Shown in pieces: positions 15,689 to 25,307 of a stretch of DNA of 64,000 nt. The DNA is from Christiangramia sabulilitoris (GTDB lineage Bacteria > Bacteroidota > Bacteroidia > Flavobacteriales > Flavobacteriaceae). The position numbers and the translations under genes were made by a program. Positions within the stretch are counted from its first letter, which is position 1; every line of letters starts with the position of its first letter. The notes below the pieces were generated by a model, which had not been told where the DNA came from, made no database searches, and worked only from the letters and a program-made list of their open reading frames with translations. The stretch covers positions 1 to 64,000 of the forward strand of contig NZ_VHSF01000003.1 of the NCBI RefSeq assembly GCF_007050985.1, read 5' to 3'.

Positions 15689-17884
15689 TTAATTTGCCAC
15701 CTCACTTATGAACTTAATACGGTATAAGCGCAGTTCTTCCTCATCATAATCGCCGTCAAATTCTTCCATGGCTTCTGCGATCTTATCTGTTTCAGCCTCA
15801 AGGAAATATTCATGTATTTCCTCCTGTTGATCTTCATCCAGAATATCATCCAGCCAGTAATCGATATTTAATTTTGTTCCGCTATAAACAATAGCTTCCA
15901 TTGCCTTGATAAATTCAGGCATAGCCATACCTTTCGCTGAAGCTATATCTGTAAGAGGTAACTTCCTGTCTACGCTTTGGATGATATAAAGCTTTAAAGC
16001 ACTATTGGCTCCGGTAGATTTTACCACGAAATCATCTGGTCTTACAATATCATTATCCTCCACATAACGGGCAATAAGATCTACGAATTCTTTCCCGTAT
16101 TTCTTAGCTTTACCCTCTCCTACTCCGTGAATATTGCTTAATTCATCTATAGAAATGGGATATTTAAGAGCCATATCTTCCAGTGAGGGATCCTGAAAAA
16201 TAACGAAAGGAGGCAGGTCTTTTTTCTTAGCTACCTTCTTTCTTAATTCTTTCAGCATTTTCACCAGTTGCTCATCAACTGCTGCAGCACCTTTATCTGC
16301 CTTGATTACATCCTGGGTCTGATCATTGAAAATATGATCTTCGGTCATCATAAAGGAAACAGGATTTTTCAGATATTCATGACCTTTATCGGTTAATTTG
16401 ACCACTCCGTAAGTTTCAATATCTTTTTTAAGATAACCGGCTACCAGGGCCTGCCTGGTCAGGGCCATCCAGTAACCACTGTCCTGATGGCTTCCTTTTC
16501 CAAATAACGGGTGTTCATCTGTCTTATGCGAGAGAATTACCGCATTGGATTTACCTATAAGGGTTTTTACTACCTCCTTGGATTTATATAATTCATTTGT
16601 TTCCCTGATCGTCTTCAGCAACAACTCGAGATCTTCCTTCGCCTCATGTTGTTTTTTAGGATTCCGGACGTTATCATCCATACTGGCACCTTCGCCGGTT
16701 TCAGAATCAAATTCTTCCCCGAAATAATGCAGAATGAATTTTCTTCTGGAAATAGAAGTCTCAGCATAGGCCACCACTTCCTGTAAAAGGGCATGACCAA
16801 TTTCCTGTTCTGCAACAGGCTTACCGCTCATGAACTTTTCCAGCTTTTCAATATCCTTATAAGAATAGTATGCCAGGCAATGACCTTCACCACCATCCCT
16901 ACCGGCACGGCCGGTTTCCTGGTAATAACTTTCAATACTCTTGGGGATATCGTGATGGATCACGAAGCGAACATCGGGTTTATCTATCCCCATTCCGAAG
17001 GCGATAGTCGCCACGACCACGTCTATATCTTCCATCAGGAACATATCCTGGTGTTTGGAACGGGTCTTTGCGTCCAGGCCGGCATGATAAGGCACCGCCT
17101 TGATCCCGTTGACCTGTAATGTTTGCGCCAGCTCTTCCACCTTTTTCCGGCTAAGACAATATATGATCCCCGATTTACCATCATTCTGTTTTACAAAACG
17201 GGTTATATCGGCTTCAATATTCTTGGTCTTGGGTCGTACCTCGTAATACAAATTAGGCCGGTTAAAACTGGCCTTAAAGGTTTTAGCATTGGTGATCCCA
17301 AGATTCTTAAGAATATCTTCCTGAACTTTTGGAGTTGCCGTGGCGGTTAGACCTATTACGGGAATATTATCACCTATTCTTTGAAGTATATGCCTTAGGT
17401 TCCGGTATTCCGGTCTAAAATCGTGTCCCCACTCACTTATACAGTGAGCTTCATCAACGGCCAGAAAAGATATGGTCTGATCTTTCAGAAAATCGACATA
17501 GTCTTCTTTGGTAAGTGATTCGGGAGCAACATATAATAGTTTACAGACACCATTTCTGATATCACTTTTTACCTGTGCTACTTCGGTCTTATTTAAAGAG
17601 GAGTTGAGAACATGGGCCACGCCATGCTCTGAGGAAATGCTGCGAATAGCATCTACCTGGTTCTTCATTAATGCGATAAGGGGCGACACTACTATTGCAG
17701 TACCGTCTTGTATAAGTGCAGGGAGCTGGTAACATAGTGATTTACCTCCGCCAGTTGGCATTACCACAAAGGTGTCATTTCCTTTAACTATACTGGTAAT
17801 TACTTCTTCCTGAAGCCCCTTAAACTGACTAAATCCAAAGTACCTCTTCAGTTCTTTGTGTAAATCAATTTCGGTCAAAGCCAT
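15689..17884 (-). CDS. recQ: ATP-dependent DNA helicase RecQ
   Basis: A 3'-5' DNA helicase for recombination and fork repair. The 731-aa protein has Walker A MPTGGGKSLCYQLPAL (Lys48), the DEAH box DEAHCISEWGHDFRP, motif VI QETGRAGRDG, a RecQ-C region and an HRDC domain around residues 530-620 (DPSLEDMALKYPISIDELSN). The C-terminal tail is acidic (EEFDGDYDEEELRLYRI). The usual zinc cysteines of the RecQ-C region are hard to find by eye in residues 360-400, where the YAETSISRRKFILHYFGEEF stretch has none. Divergent from kpsF. Confidence 0.95.
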   Translation of the reverse strand: MALTEIDLHKELKRYFGFSQFKGLQEEVITSIVKGNDTFVVMPTGGGKSLCYQLPALIQDGTAIVVSPLIALMKNQVDAIRSISSEHGVAHVLNSSLNKTEVAQVKSDIRNGVCKLLYVAPESLTKEDYVDFLKDQTISFLAVDEAHCISEWGHDFRPEYRNLRHILQRIGDNIPVIGLTATATPKVQEDILKNLGITNAKTFKASFNRPNLYYEVRPKTKNIEADITRFVKQNDGKSGIIYCLSRKKVEELAQTLQVNGIKAVPYHAGLDAKTRSKHQDMFLMEDIDVVVATIAFGMGIDKPDVRFVIHHDIPKSIESYYQETGRAGRDGGEGHCLAYYSYKDIEKLEKFMSGKPVAEQEIGHALLQEVVAYAETSISRRKFILHYFGEEFDSETGEGASMDDNVRNPKKQHEAKEDLELLLKTIRETNELYKSKEVVKTLIGKSNAVILSHKTDEHPLFGKGSHQDSGYWMALTRQALVAGYLKKDIETYGVVKLTDKGHEYLKNPVSFMMTEDHIFNDQTQDVIKADKGAAAVDEQLVKMLKELRKKVAKKKDLPPFVIFQDPSLEDMALKYPISIDELSNIHGVGEGKAKKYGKEFVDLIARYVEDNDIVRPDDFVVKSTGANSALKLYIIQSVDRKLPLTDIASAKGMAMPEFIKAMEAIVYSGTKLNIDYWLDDILDEDQQEEIHEYFLEAETDKIAEAMEEFDGDYDEEELRLYRIKFISEVAN

Positions 17885-17888
17885 TCAA

Positions 17889-17914
17889 TTGTGTTACAAT
17901 TTTACATACATTTG
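17889..17914 (+). promoter_or_regulatory. Promoter of the kpsF-tatC-CMD-lptB operon
   Basis: TACATTTG at 17907-17914 is a good -7 box. TTG at 17889-17891 lies 15 nt before it, shorter than usual. The gene start (TTG 17969) is 54 nt downstream. A near-match TATATTTA faces the opposite way for recQ. Confidence 0.5.
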
Positions 17915-17968
17915 CATTACTAAATATACATATTTCTTTAGTACCTGCAATTCTTAATTTAATCTAAT

Positions 17969-18934
17969 TTGAAACTTAGCGATCAAATCATTTCCTCTGC
18001 AAAAGAAACCATTTCCAATGAAGCAGAAGCAATTGCGAACCTCACAAATTTCATAGACGAAGAGTTTACCAAAGCGGTCGAGATTATTTACAGATCTGAA
18101 GGTCGTGTGGTGGTCACCGGGATAGGTAAAAGCGCCATTATAGCCAATAAGATCGTGGCGACTTTAAACTCAACGGGAACTCCTTCTATATTTATGCATG
18201 CCGCAGATGCCATTCATGGCGACCTGGGAATTGTGCAGGATAACGATGTGGTAATCTGTATCTCCAAAAGCGGGAACAGTCCTGAAATTAAGGTTCTGGT
18301 CCCTTTGATCAAGAATTTCAACAATACCTTAATAGGTCTTACGGCAAATAAGGAATCTTTCCTGGGACAGGAAGCAGATTATGTTTTGAATTGTTATGTA
18401 GAAAAAGAAGCCTGCCCTAATAATCTTGCACCCACTACCAGTACCACGGCACAAATGGTCATTGGGGACGCGCTGGCTGTGTGCCTTCTTAATCTGAAAG
18501 GTTTCAGCAGCAGAGACTTCGCCAAATATCATCCGGGAGGATCACTGGGTAAAAAACTTTATTTAAGGGTGAGCGATATTACTTCCCAGAACATGCAGCC
18601 TCAGGTTTCTCCGGAAACAGATGTTGCCAATACCCTGGTGGAGATTTCAGAAAAAATGCTTGGAGTAACCGCAGTTATTGATAATGATAAGATCATTGGA
18701 ATAATTACCGACGGTGATATTCGCAGAATGCTGAAAGATCATAAAGATATCAAAGGCCTGAAGGCGAAAGATATAATGAGTAAAAATCCAAAAACTGTAG
18801 AGCAGGACACCCTGGCCGTGGAAGCTCTGGAAGTTCTGGAAAAGAATCAGATCTCACAGTTACTGGCTGTTGAAAACGGGAAATATGCCGGAGTTGTGCA
18901 CCTACATAATCTAATTAGAGAAGGAATTTTGTAA
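17969..18934 (+). CDS. kpsF: Arabinose-5-phosphate isomerase (KpsF/KdsD type)
   Basis: Converts ribulose-5-phosphate to arabinose-5-phosphate, the first step to Kdo for the LPS inner core. It is 321 aa with a sugar isomerase (SIS) domain (residues about 35-170; GIGKSAIIANKIVATLNSTG, HGDLGI, ISKSGNSPE) and two C-terminal CBS domains (from about 195, IIGIITDGDIRRML). The start is TTG 17969, which gives MKLSDQIISSAKETISNEAE; no ATG lies upstream in frame close by. Its stop overlaps the tatC start (TAATG), so the two are coupled. Confidence 0.93.
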   Translation: MKLSDQIISSAKETISNEAEAIANLTNFIDEEFTKAVEIIYRSEGRVVVTGIGKSAIIANKIVATLNSTGTPSIFMHAADAIHGDLGIVQDNDVVICISKSGNSPEIKVLVPLIKNFNNTLIGLTANKESFLGQEADYVLNCYVEKEACPNNLAPTTSTTAQMVIGDALAVCLLNLKGFSSRDFAKYHPGGSLGKKLYLRVSDITSQNMQPQVSPETDVANTLVEISEKMLGVTAVIDNDKIIGIITDGDIRRMLKDHKDIKGLKAKDIMSKNPKTVEQDTLAVEALEVLEKNQISQLLAVENGKYAGVVHLHNLIREGIL

Positions 18935-19767
18935 TGGATAAAATTGCCCCAAAGGAAGACCCCGGAAATGAAATGTCTTTTTTAGACCATCTCGAAGAAC
19001 TAAGATGGCATTTGATAAGAGCAGTACTGGCAGTAGTAATTGCCGGAGCGATCGCTTTTGTTTTAAAAAGCTTCATTTTTGATGTCTTGTTATTTGGACC
19101 GGCCAAAGGAGATTTTCTTTCTTACCGGGCATTATGTAAACTTTCCGGCCTGTTTGGGATCGATGGTGGATTTTGTGACCCCGAGATGCCTTTCAGGATA
19201 CAAAGCAGGACCATGGGTGGACAGTTTTCTGCCCACGTATGGACTTCAATAACCGCCGGTTTTATAATTGCCTTTCCTTATGTGATCTATGAATTCTGGA
19301 AGTTTGTGGCTCCGGCCATGCACAATAATGAGAGGAGACATGCTAAAGGCTTTATCTTTATTACCTCGCTATTATTCTTTACGGGAGTTCTTTTCGGGTA
19401 TTATGTAGTTACTCCGTTGTCTATTAATTTCCTTGGAAAATATCAGGTAAGTGATACCGTTTTCAATGATTTTGACCTGAGCAGTTATATAAGCCTGGTA
19501 AGGGCTTCAGTACTGGCTAGCGGACTGATCTTTGAATTACCCATAGTCATATATTTCCTTACCAAGGTAGGTGTGGTTACTCCGCAGTTCCTTAGAACCT
19601 ACAGAAAATATGCCCTGGTAATAGTTTTAATTCTGTCAGCTATCATTACCCCTCCCGACATAGTGAGCCAGATCATTGTTGCCATTCCCGTATTGATCTT
19701 ATATGAAGTAAGCATTGTGATTTCCAAGATCATGTACAGAAAAGAAGAAGAAAAATTAAAAAAATAA
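18934..19767 (+). CDS. tatC: Sec-independent (Tat) protein translocase TatC
   Basis: The 277-aa inner-membrane receptor of the twin-arginine translocase, which recognises the signal peptide of folded substrates. It begins with the conserved EMSFLDHLEELRWHLIRA and has six predicted membrane segments, with WKFVAPAMHNNERRHAKGF, FAxxx-like FELPIVIYFL and the closing LSAIITPPDIVSQIIVAIP. The loop after the first segment carries a long insertion (about residues 55-100, DGGFCDPEMPFRIQ), usual in Bacteroidota. It starts on the kpsF stop. TatA is not in the window. Confidence 0.95.
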   Translation: MDKIAPKEDPGNEMSFLDHLEELRWHLIRAVLAVVIAGAIAFVLKSFIFDVLLFGPAKGDFLSYRALCKLSGLFGIDGGFCDPEMPFRIQSRTMGGQFSAHVWTSITAGFIIAFPYVIYEFWKFVAPAMHNNERRHAKGFIFITSLLFFTGVLFGYYVVTPLSINFLGKYQVSDTVFNDFDLSSYISLVRASVLASGLIFELPIVIYFLTKVGVVTPQFLRTYRKYALVIVLILSAIITPPDIVSQIIVAIPVLILYEVSIVISKIMYRKEEEKLKK

Positions 19768-19770
19768 GCT

Positions 19771-20124
19771 ATGATAGATATAGATAAAGTGGACGAATTT
19801 AATTCGTACCGCGCCAAGATGAACGATAAGATACTTGCTGAAAACAATAAAATTCTTAAACGAATTTTTAATTTAGATACGAACGCTTTTACAGAAGGTG
19901 CCCTGGACAAAAAGACCAAGGAACTTTTAGGCCTGGTTGCTTCCACAGTATTAAGATGTGACGATTGTGTAAAATATCACCTTGAAGCAAGTTATAAGGA
20001 AGGTATTACCAGAGAAGAAGTTATGGAAACCTTGAGTATTGGAACGCTTATTGGCGGTACCATCGTCATCCCACATTTAAGAAGGGCATTCGAATACTGG
20101 GAAGCTCTGGAGAACGCAGAATAA
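19771..20124 (+). CDS. Carboxymuconolactone decarboxylase (AhpD-like) family protein
   Basis: A 117-aa all-helical protein with LLGLVASTVLRCDDCVKYHL: a CxxC pair (Cys63, Cys66) and His70, the AhpD-type redox/proton-relay triad. The rest (YKEGITREEVMETLSIGTLI) matches the family. AhpD is a peroxidase reductant partner, but most relatives of this size have no known substrate. It sits 3 nt after tatC and 43 nt before lptB, so it is probably in the operon, though its link to envelope biogenesis is unknown. Confidence 0.88.
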   Translation: MIDIDKVDEFNSYRAKMNDKILAENNKILKRIFNLDTNAFTEGALDKKTKELLGLVASTVLRCDDCVKYHLEASYKEGITREEVMETLSIGTLIGGTIVIPHLRRAFEYWEALENAE

Positions 20125-20167
20125 TTACGGTATAATTTCTGCGCAATCAGAAATGTAAATCAGGAAT

Positions 20168-20908
20168 ATGAAATTACGTGCTGAAAAACTTGTAAAGACC
20201 TATAAAGGCAGAGATGTGGTAAAAGGCATTTCGGTAGAAGTAAATCAGGGAGAAATAGTAGGACTTCTCGGGCCAAATGGTGCCGGGAAGACTACTTCTT
20301 TCTACATGATCGTAGGTTTGATCAAACCTAACAGCGGTAATATCATCCTTGACAAGACGAATATTACTAAATACCCTATGTATAAAAGGGCTCAGCACGG
20401 GATAGGTTATCTGGCGCAGGAAGCTTCAGTTTTCAGAAAGCTGAGTATTGAAGATAATATTATGAGCGTTCTTGAACTCACCAAACTTTCTAAGAAAGAA
20501 CGTATAATGAAAATGGAATCCTTAATTGAGGAATTCGGTCTTAATCATATTCGCAAGAACCGTGGAGACCTGTTGAGTGGTGGGGAACGCAGAAGAACAG
20601 AGATCGCCAGGGCCCTGGCTACAGACCCCAGTTTTATTCTTCTGGATGAACCCTTTGCGGGAGTAGATCCCGTGGCGGTGGAAGACATTCAGCGTATTGT
20701 AGCCCAGTTAAAAGATAAAAATATAGGGATCCTAATTACAGATCATAATGTTCAGGAAACTTTAGCGATCACAGACCGCACTTACCTAATGTTCGAAGGT
20801 AGTATTCTTAAGCATGGAATGCCTGAAGAACTGGCTGAAGATGAAATGGTACGAAAGGTCTACCTGGGACAGAACTTCGAATTAAGAAAAAAGAAGTTAT
20901 TTAATTAG
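20168..20908 (+). CDS. lptB: LPS export ATP-binding protein LptB
   Basis: The cytoplasmic ATPase that powers LPS extraction by LptF/LptG. It is 246 aa with Walker [10 protein letters not shown] (residues 35-43), Q-loop [12 protein letters not shown], signature [15 protein letters not shown], Walker [14 protein letters not shown] and the H-loop ITDHNV. The TAEASVFR-like Q-loop and DHNVQETL distinguish LptB from other ABC ATPases. It is the last gene of the operon that begins with the Kdo gene kpsF, giving a consistent LPS theme. A permease partner is at 10599-11675. Confidence 0.94.
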   Translation: MKLRAEKLVKTYKGRDVVKGISVEVNQGEIVGLLGPNGAGKTTSFYMIVGLIKPNSGNIILDKTNITKYPMYKRAQHGIGYLAQEASVFRKLSIEDNIMSVLELTKLSKKERIMKMESLIEEFGLNHIRKNRGDLLSGGERRRTEIARALATDPSFILLDEPFAGVDPVAVEDIQRIVAQLKDKNIGILITDHNVQETLAITDRTYLMFEGSILKHGMPEELAEDEMVRKVYLGQNFELRKKKLFN

Positions 20909-20941
20909 CCTAACAATAATTTTATAATTTAAGGGCTAATT

Positions 20942-22786
20942 ATGAAATTCCTATTTACCAGTAAAAAAATTGATCTTAACCTCGCAAAAGATTTTGACAA
21001 TCTTGAGTTAAGGAGGGTTGGTGAATTTTCCCTATTAATAAATGATCCAAATACTATTACCGAGACAGAGGATCTTGTCTCCATTACTAACGGATACCTT
21101 AGAGATTATTCTTTTGAAGAGCTCAGCCTTCAGAAAAGATCAGCAATAAAATATGTTTTTAGAAATTGGCCGGTTGAGGATCACATAACCGGTAGTTTTT
21201 CCACACTTATTTTAGAAAAGCTATCTTCTAATATCGTAATCACCTCAGATCTCTGTAATATATATCCACTATATTATTTAATCAAGGATGGCGTAGTTTA
21301 TATTTCGAATAGTATAATTCTAATCGGAAGGTATTCCGGAGCAGAAGAAGATAAAACAGGTATTTTTCAAAGGGCAGTTGGACCTAATTTTTGCAATATA
21401 GGCTCTAGAACAATACTTAAAAATTGCAAAAGACTTTTACCGGGAGAATGGTTAAAAATAGGTTTGTCAGGAAAAATATTAAAAAGGAATTTTGATAATA
21501 GTCTCTTCCGAAATATTGGTAAGCCCTACATTGATAGAACTGAATTAGAATCATATTGGGAACATTATAAGAAAGAATCCTCGCTTTGCAGTTTAGGTTT
21601 CGATCGGACGAATATTGCATTAAGTGGTGGAATCGATAGTAGAATAGCATTAGGCTCTATAGAAAATAAGGAAATTTCAGCTTTTACCTTTGGTAGTGCT
21701 AGAAATTATGAAAGTAGAATAGCTGCAAAATTAGCCAAATCTAAAGGCGCAAAACATACTATTCTATTTGATCCTAATCAATATTTTCCATGCAAAGAAC
21801 TGCTATATGATTATACAAAGAATACTGAGGCAATTAATTTGAACTCTTGGTTAGAAATTTTGACAAACATAAATTTAAGAGATAAAGAACCTATTATATT
21901 AGGTGAACTATGTGAAGCTTTACCTGCTAGAAATATTAAAAAATTAAATACCGATAATTTCAGAAAACAGAATTTTTTCAAATATTATCTTAAAAATTCG
22001 AATATTGAGCTTACACCTAACACCCCTTTCCAGTTTATCCAATGGAAGAATAAAAAATTAAAATTTATCTTATCGTGGTATGTAGATTTTTGGTTTGATA
22101 AATTAAAGTATTCTGATTTTAAGGATAAGTTAATCAATGAAACAATAAAAGATACCGCAGAAATTTTCGAAAGAATTGAATCTCATGATCTACCTTACTC
22201 TGAATTGTACGACGAATTATTTTCCTGGTTTACCTATACCAGAATGGTATTATCTAAACAAGTAAATATATGTAATGAAAAATTTTATGCATATAGCCCA
22301 GGAATGTCACTACAGATGTTAAAAAAAACAAGTAATATTCACCCTAATCTTAGGATATATTATCGCTTCGCTAACTATCTACTTAAATCGGTTCCAGAAT
22401 TAACCAAATTTAAGAACATACCTACCAGCCAAATTCCATTAATACCGCAAACGGCAAGTAATCTAATTAGGATACCTATTTGGGCAATAAGGTCAAAAAT
22501 TGATGATTGGCTTATTAAAAGAATGATGAAAAATAAAGATATACATATGAGATATAGGCTATTTAATTCCATCAATTGGGCTAAAGTATATCAACAAGAG
22601 AACATGCTTAATAACATTCAGGACTACTATGATGAGAATCACCTTTCTTTAGAGTATTTTAAAACTTTTTATGCCTTGGCTGAAAACAGAAAAAATCTTA
22701 CTAAATGGCCATTTGCAAATATGGACATTATTAGCGGTGCAACCTTGAATGCAGAATTAGTATTGCTTAAAAATCAACCTAATTGA
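20942..22786 (+). CDS. Asparagine-synthase-like protein without the glutaminase cysteine
   Basis: A 614-aa protein in two parts. Residues about 1-195 keep a degenerate class-II glutaminase-like fold (HITGSFSTLILEKL, then SDLCNIYPLYYLIK and ISNSIIL, the usual GxFS...D..G..PLYY pattern) but start MKFLFTS, so the Cys2 nucleophile is missing. Residues about 205-614 form the synthetase domain with the PP-loop LSGGIDSR (228-233) and the adenylation region AFTFGSARNYESRIAAKLAK. Without Cys2 it may use free ammonia or an internal amine, as do beta-lactam synthetase and lasso cyclases, which also lack it. No precursor peptide or protease neighbours it. By eye it is more AT-rich than lptB and pssA, and its last 13 nt overlap the pssA end. 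Confidence 0.85.
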   Translation: MKFLFTSKKIDLNLAKDFDNLELRRVGEFSLLINDPNTITETEDLVSITNGYLRDYSFEELSLQKRSAIKYVFRNWPVEDHITGSFSTLILEKLSSNIVITSDLCNIYPLYYLIKDGVVYISNSIILIGRYSGAEEDKTGIFQRAVGPNFCNIGSRTILKNCKRLLPGEWLKIGLSGKILKRNFDNSLFRNIGKPYIDRTELESYWEHYKKESSLCSLGFDRTNIALSGGIDSRIALGSIENKEISAFTFGSARNYESRIAAKLAKSKGAKHTILFDPNQYFPCKELLYDYTKNTEAINLNSWLEILTNINLRDKEPIILGELCEALPARNIKKLNTDNFRKQNFFKYYLKNSNIELTPNTPFQFIQWKNKKLKFILSWYVDFWFDKLKYSDFKDKLINETIKDTAEIFERIESHDLPYSELYDELFSWFTYTRMVLSKQVNICNEKFYAYSPGMSLQMLKKTSNIHPNLRIYYRFANYLLKSVPELTKFKNIPTSQIPLIPQTASNLIRIPIWAIRSKIDDWLIKRMMKNKDIHMRYRLFNSINWAKVYQQENMLNNIQDYYDENHLSLEYFKTFYALAENRKNLTKWPFANMDIISGATLNAELVLLKNQPN

Positions 22787-23526
22787 GAAGTTCTCATAGA
22801 TATTACTGAAAGCAAAACGTAGAGCAATAAGATCACCGGAATAGCAATGAACTTCAGGAATATAATCAGTACCAGACAGCTGATGATAAAGAAGTATCTC
22901 ATCTTATTTTCCCTGAAGCCCCAGTCTGAAAATTTCAAAGCGAAAAGAGGTAGTTCCGCATTCAGCAAATAACAACTTACCAGGGTCAACCCTACCAGAA
23001 ACCACTCGTTCAATAATAGCCCCGAGATAAAAGGTCCTGACTGATAGGTTAGAATTAGCGGCAAACTAAGAATTAAAAGAGCATTGGCCGGTGTGGGTAG
23101 TCCTATAAAAGAATCGGTCTGGCGGTCATCTACATTGAATTTTGCCAGCCGGTAGGCAGAAGCCAGGATGATCAATAACCCTATGAGGGCGAATGGTTTT
23201 AGCTGTACATCAAAAACCGATGAATTCCAGTCACTTCCTAAACCTCCCGAAACAGGTAAAGCCTTGTTTAGCAATTGATACATAACGATTCCCGGTACCA
23301 CTCCACTGGTCACTACATCTGCCAGCGAATCGAGCTGCAGTCCCATTTCGCTTTTCACATCAAGAAGTCTGGCGGCCAGTCCGTCAAAAAAATCAAAGAA
23401 TATTCCCGCAGCCACAAATATTGCTGCTAATATAAGATTCCCTTTAACCGCAAAAATGAGCGCGATACTTCCGCTAAACAGGTTTAACAGAGTGATTAGA
23501 TTTGGAATATGTCTTTTAATACCCAT
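22774..23526 (-). CDS. pssA: CDP-diacylglycerol-serine O-phosphatidyltransferase
   Basis: Makes phosphatidylserine, the precursor of phosphatidylethanolamine, in the inner membrane. The 250-aa protein has many hydrophobic segments and the CDP-alcohol phosphotransferase signature DGLAARLLDVKSEMGLQLDS followed by LAD, matching DG(x)2AR(x)8G(x)3D(x)3D. The start MGIKRHIPNLITLLNLFSGS is typical. Its 3' end (SQLG) overlaps the convergent 20942-22786 gene by 13 nt, with no terminator in between. Confidence 0.93.
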   Translation of the reverse strand: MGIKRHIPNLITLLNLFSGSIALIFAVKGNLILAAIFVAAGIFFDFFDGLAARLLDVKSEMGLQLDSLADVVTSGVVPGIVMYQLLNKALPVSGGLGSDWNSSVFDVQLKPFALIGLLIILASAYRLAKFNVDDRQTDSFIGLPTPANALLILSLPLILTYQSGPFISGLLLNEWFLVGLTLVSCYLLNAELPLFALKFSDWGFRENKMRYFFIISCLVLIIFLKFIAIPVILLLYVLLSVISMRTSQLG

Positions 23527-23650
23527 TAGATCATTTTAATTTGAATGTACTAAACTACTATTTTGAGTTGAAATAGCTCTAAAAATTATGTTATTGTAAA
23601 AGACCTGAAGTCGTGCCCCAAATTATACCCGGGTTCCCGCAGAAGTTTAT

Positions 23651-23658
23651 TATTTTTG
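23651..23658 (+). promoter_or_regulatory. Promoter -7 element for lnt
   Basis: TATTTTTG at 23651-23658, 16 nt before the lnt ATG, so the leader is very short. No clear TTG element lies about 20 nt upstream. Confidence 0.5.
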
Positions 23659-23674
23659 GGCAGACCTCAACCAC

Positions 23675-25270
23675 ATGAAGAATCTATTATATGCCATACT
23701 TAGCGGAATCCTTTTTGAGATCGCCTGGCCTACCTATGGCTTTCCGCTTTTTATATTTTTTGCTTTAGTACCACTACTGCTTGCTGAATTCAGAATAAGA
23801 AATCACGCGGGCAGCTGGAAAAAACTGAAGGTTTTCGCCTTATCCTATCTCAGCTTCTTTATCTGGAATCTCATTACTACCTACTGGATCTATTTTTCCA
23901 CTCCCTTTGGTGGGGTATTTGCCATTCTTGCGAATTCTCTTTTAATGACTTTGGTATTTTTATTATATCATATAGTAGCCAAAAGAACAAATTTTACGGC
24001 AGCTTCGGCTTTTCTGGCCAGTATCTGGATGGTATTTGAAAAAATTCATCTCAACTGGGATTTCTCCTGGCCCTGGTTAAATCTGGGCAATGTTTTTTCA
24101 GAATATATCAGCTGGGTACAATGGTATGAATATACCGGTACTTTTGGAGGAAGTCTGTGGGTCTTACTGGTGAATATCGCAGTATTTAAAGCCATTTTGC
24201 AATTCAGAGAATACCGGGAAAAGACGATCATCTACCGTTCACTCGTCAAAATTTCTCTATTTATACTTTTACCCATAGGAATCTCACTTATACTTTACTA
24301 TAGCAATGAGGAACCAAGGGAAAAATTAGAGGTGGTGATCCTTCAGCCGAATATAAATCCATATACCGAAAAATATAATACTACAGACACCCGTATTGGC
24401 CGGCTCCTCTTGCAATTAAGCAAAAAAGCAGTTACCGATTCCACCAGTCTGGTCATCGCGCCGGAAACGGTTTTTGCAGACGGAACTCAGCTTTCGAATT
24501 TTCAAAATTCTGAAGCCGTATTCTTTGGAAGACAGATCATCCGTATGAACGAGGGCCTGAATTTTCTTGGAGGTATTAGTATGTATGACCGGTTTCAGGA
24601 TCCAGACAAGGTAGGAAAGCAATCTAATCAGATTGGAGTGAGGGACTGGTATGATGACTATAATTCAGCTTTTCTCATTAGAAATATTGCAGATACGTCG
24701 CAGTTATACCATAAATCCAAACTGGTGGTTGGCGTGGAGAATTTTCCTTACCAGAGTATTCTTAAACCCATCCTGGGAGATATTATGATAGACCTTGGAG
24801 GTACCGTAGCTATGAAAACAACCCAGGATGACCGGGAAGTACTCTGGCTGAATAACGATCTGGGCACCGCTCCAATAATTTGCTACGAATCGGTCTATGG
24901 TGAATATGTGACCGGTTACGTTGAAAACGGCGCATCCTTTCTGAGTATCATTACCAATGATGCCTGGTGGGGCAACACCCAGGGCCACCGGCAGCATTTA
25001 AGTTATGCCAGACTCCGCGCAGTGGAGAACAGGAGATATGTGGCCAGAAGTGCCAATACAGGTATTTCAGCGATCATAAATTCCAGAGGTGATATTGTGC
25101 AAAGTCTTGGTTATGAAAAGCAGGGAAGTATTACCGGTCAGATCGGGATCGAAGAAGGGAGAACCTTTTATGTAAGATATGGCGACTATATTCCCAGAAT
25201 AGCACAGTTTCTCGCTTTGTTTATTTTTCTTTTTTCAGTAGTTAAATACCAGAGGAAAAGACCCTCGTGA
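23675..25270 (+). CDS. lnt: Apolipoprotein N-acyltransferase
   Basis: Adds the third acyl chain to lipoproteins in the inner membrane. The 531-aa protein has an N-terminal region with several membrane segments (about residues 1-215) and a nitrilase-type catalytic domain with the Glu-Lys-Cys triad in APETVFADG (about residue 264), HKSKLVVGVE and ICYESVYGE, then LSIITNDAWWGNTQGHRQHL and one last membrane segment. Length is normal. It stands alone and is followed by a 7-bp repeat tract. Confidence 0.95.
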   Translation: MKNLLYAILSGILFEIAWPTYGFPLFIFFALVPLLLAEFRIRNHAGSWKKLKVFALSYLSFFIWNLITTYWIYFSTPFGGVFAILANSLLMTLVFLLYHIVAKRTNFTAASAFLASIWMVFEKIHLNWDFSWPWLNLGNVFSEYISWVQWYEYTGTFGGSLWVLLVNIAVFKAILQFREYREKTIIYRSLVKISLFILLPIGISLILYYSNEEPREKLEVVILQPNINPYTEKYNTTDTRIGRLLLQLSKKAVTDSTSLVIAPETVFADGTQLSNFQNSEAVFFGRQIIRMNEGLNFLGGISMYDRFQDPDKVGKQSNQIGVRDWYDDYNSAFLIRNIADTSQLYHKSKLVVGVENFPYQSILKPILGDIMIDLGGTVAMKTTQDDREVLWLNNDLGTAPIICYESVYGEYVTGYVENGASFLSIITNDAWWGNTQGHRQHLSYARLRAVENRRYVARSANTGISAIINSRGDIVQSLGYEKQGSITGQIGIEEGRTFYVRYGDYIPRIAQFLALFIFLFSVVKYQRKRPS

Positions 25271-25307
25271 GGTGAGAGGAAAGTGGAGAGTGAAGAGTGT
25301 AAGGCTT

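Noticed and set aside
20942-22786. Lasso-peptide cluster
   Set aside because: The cyclase-like lack of Cys2 is suggestive, but no precursor, leader peptidase or transporter gene is adjacent.
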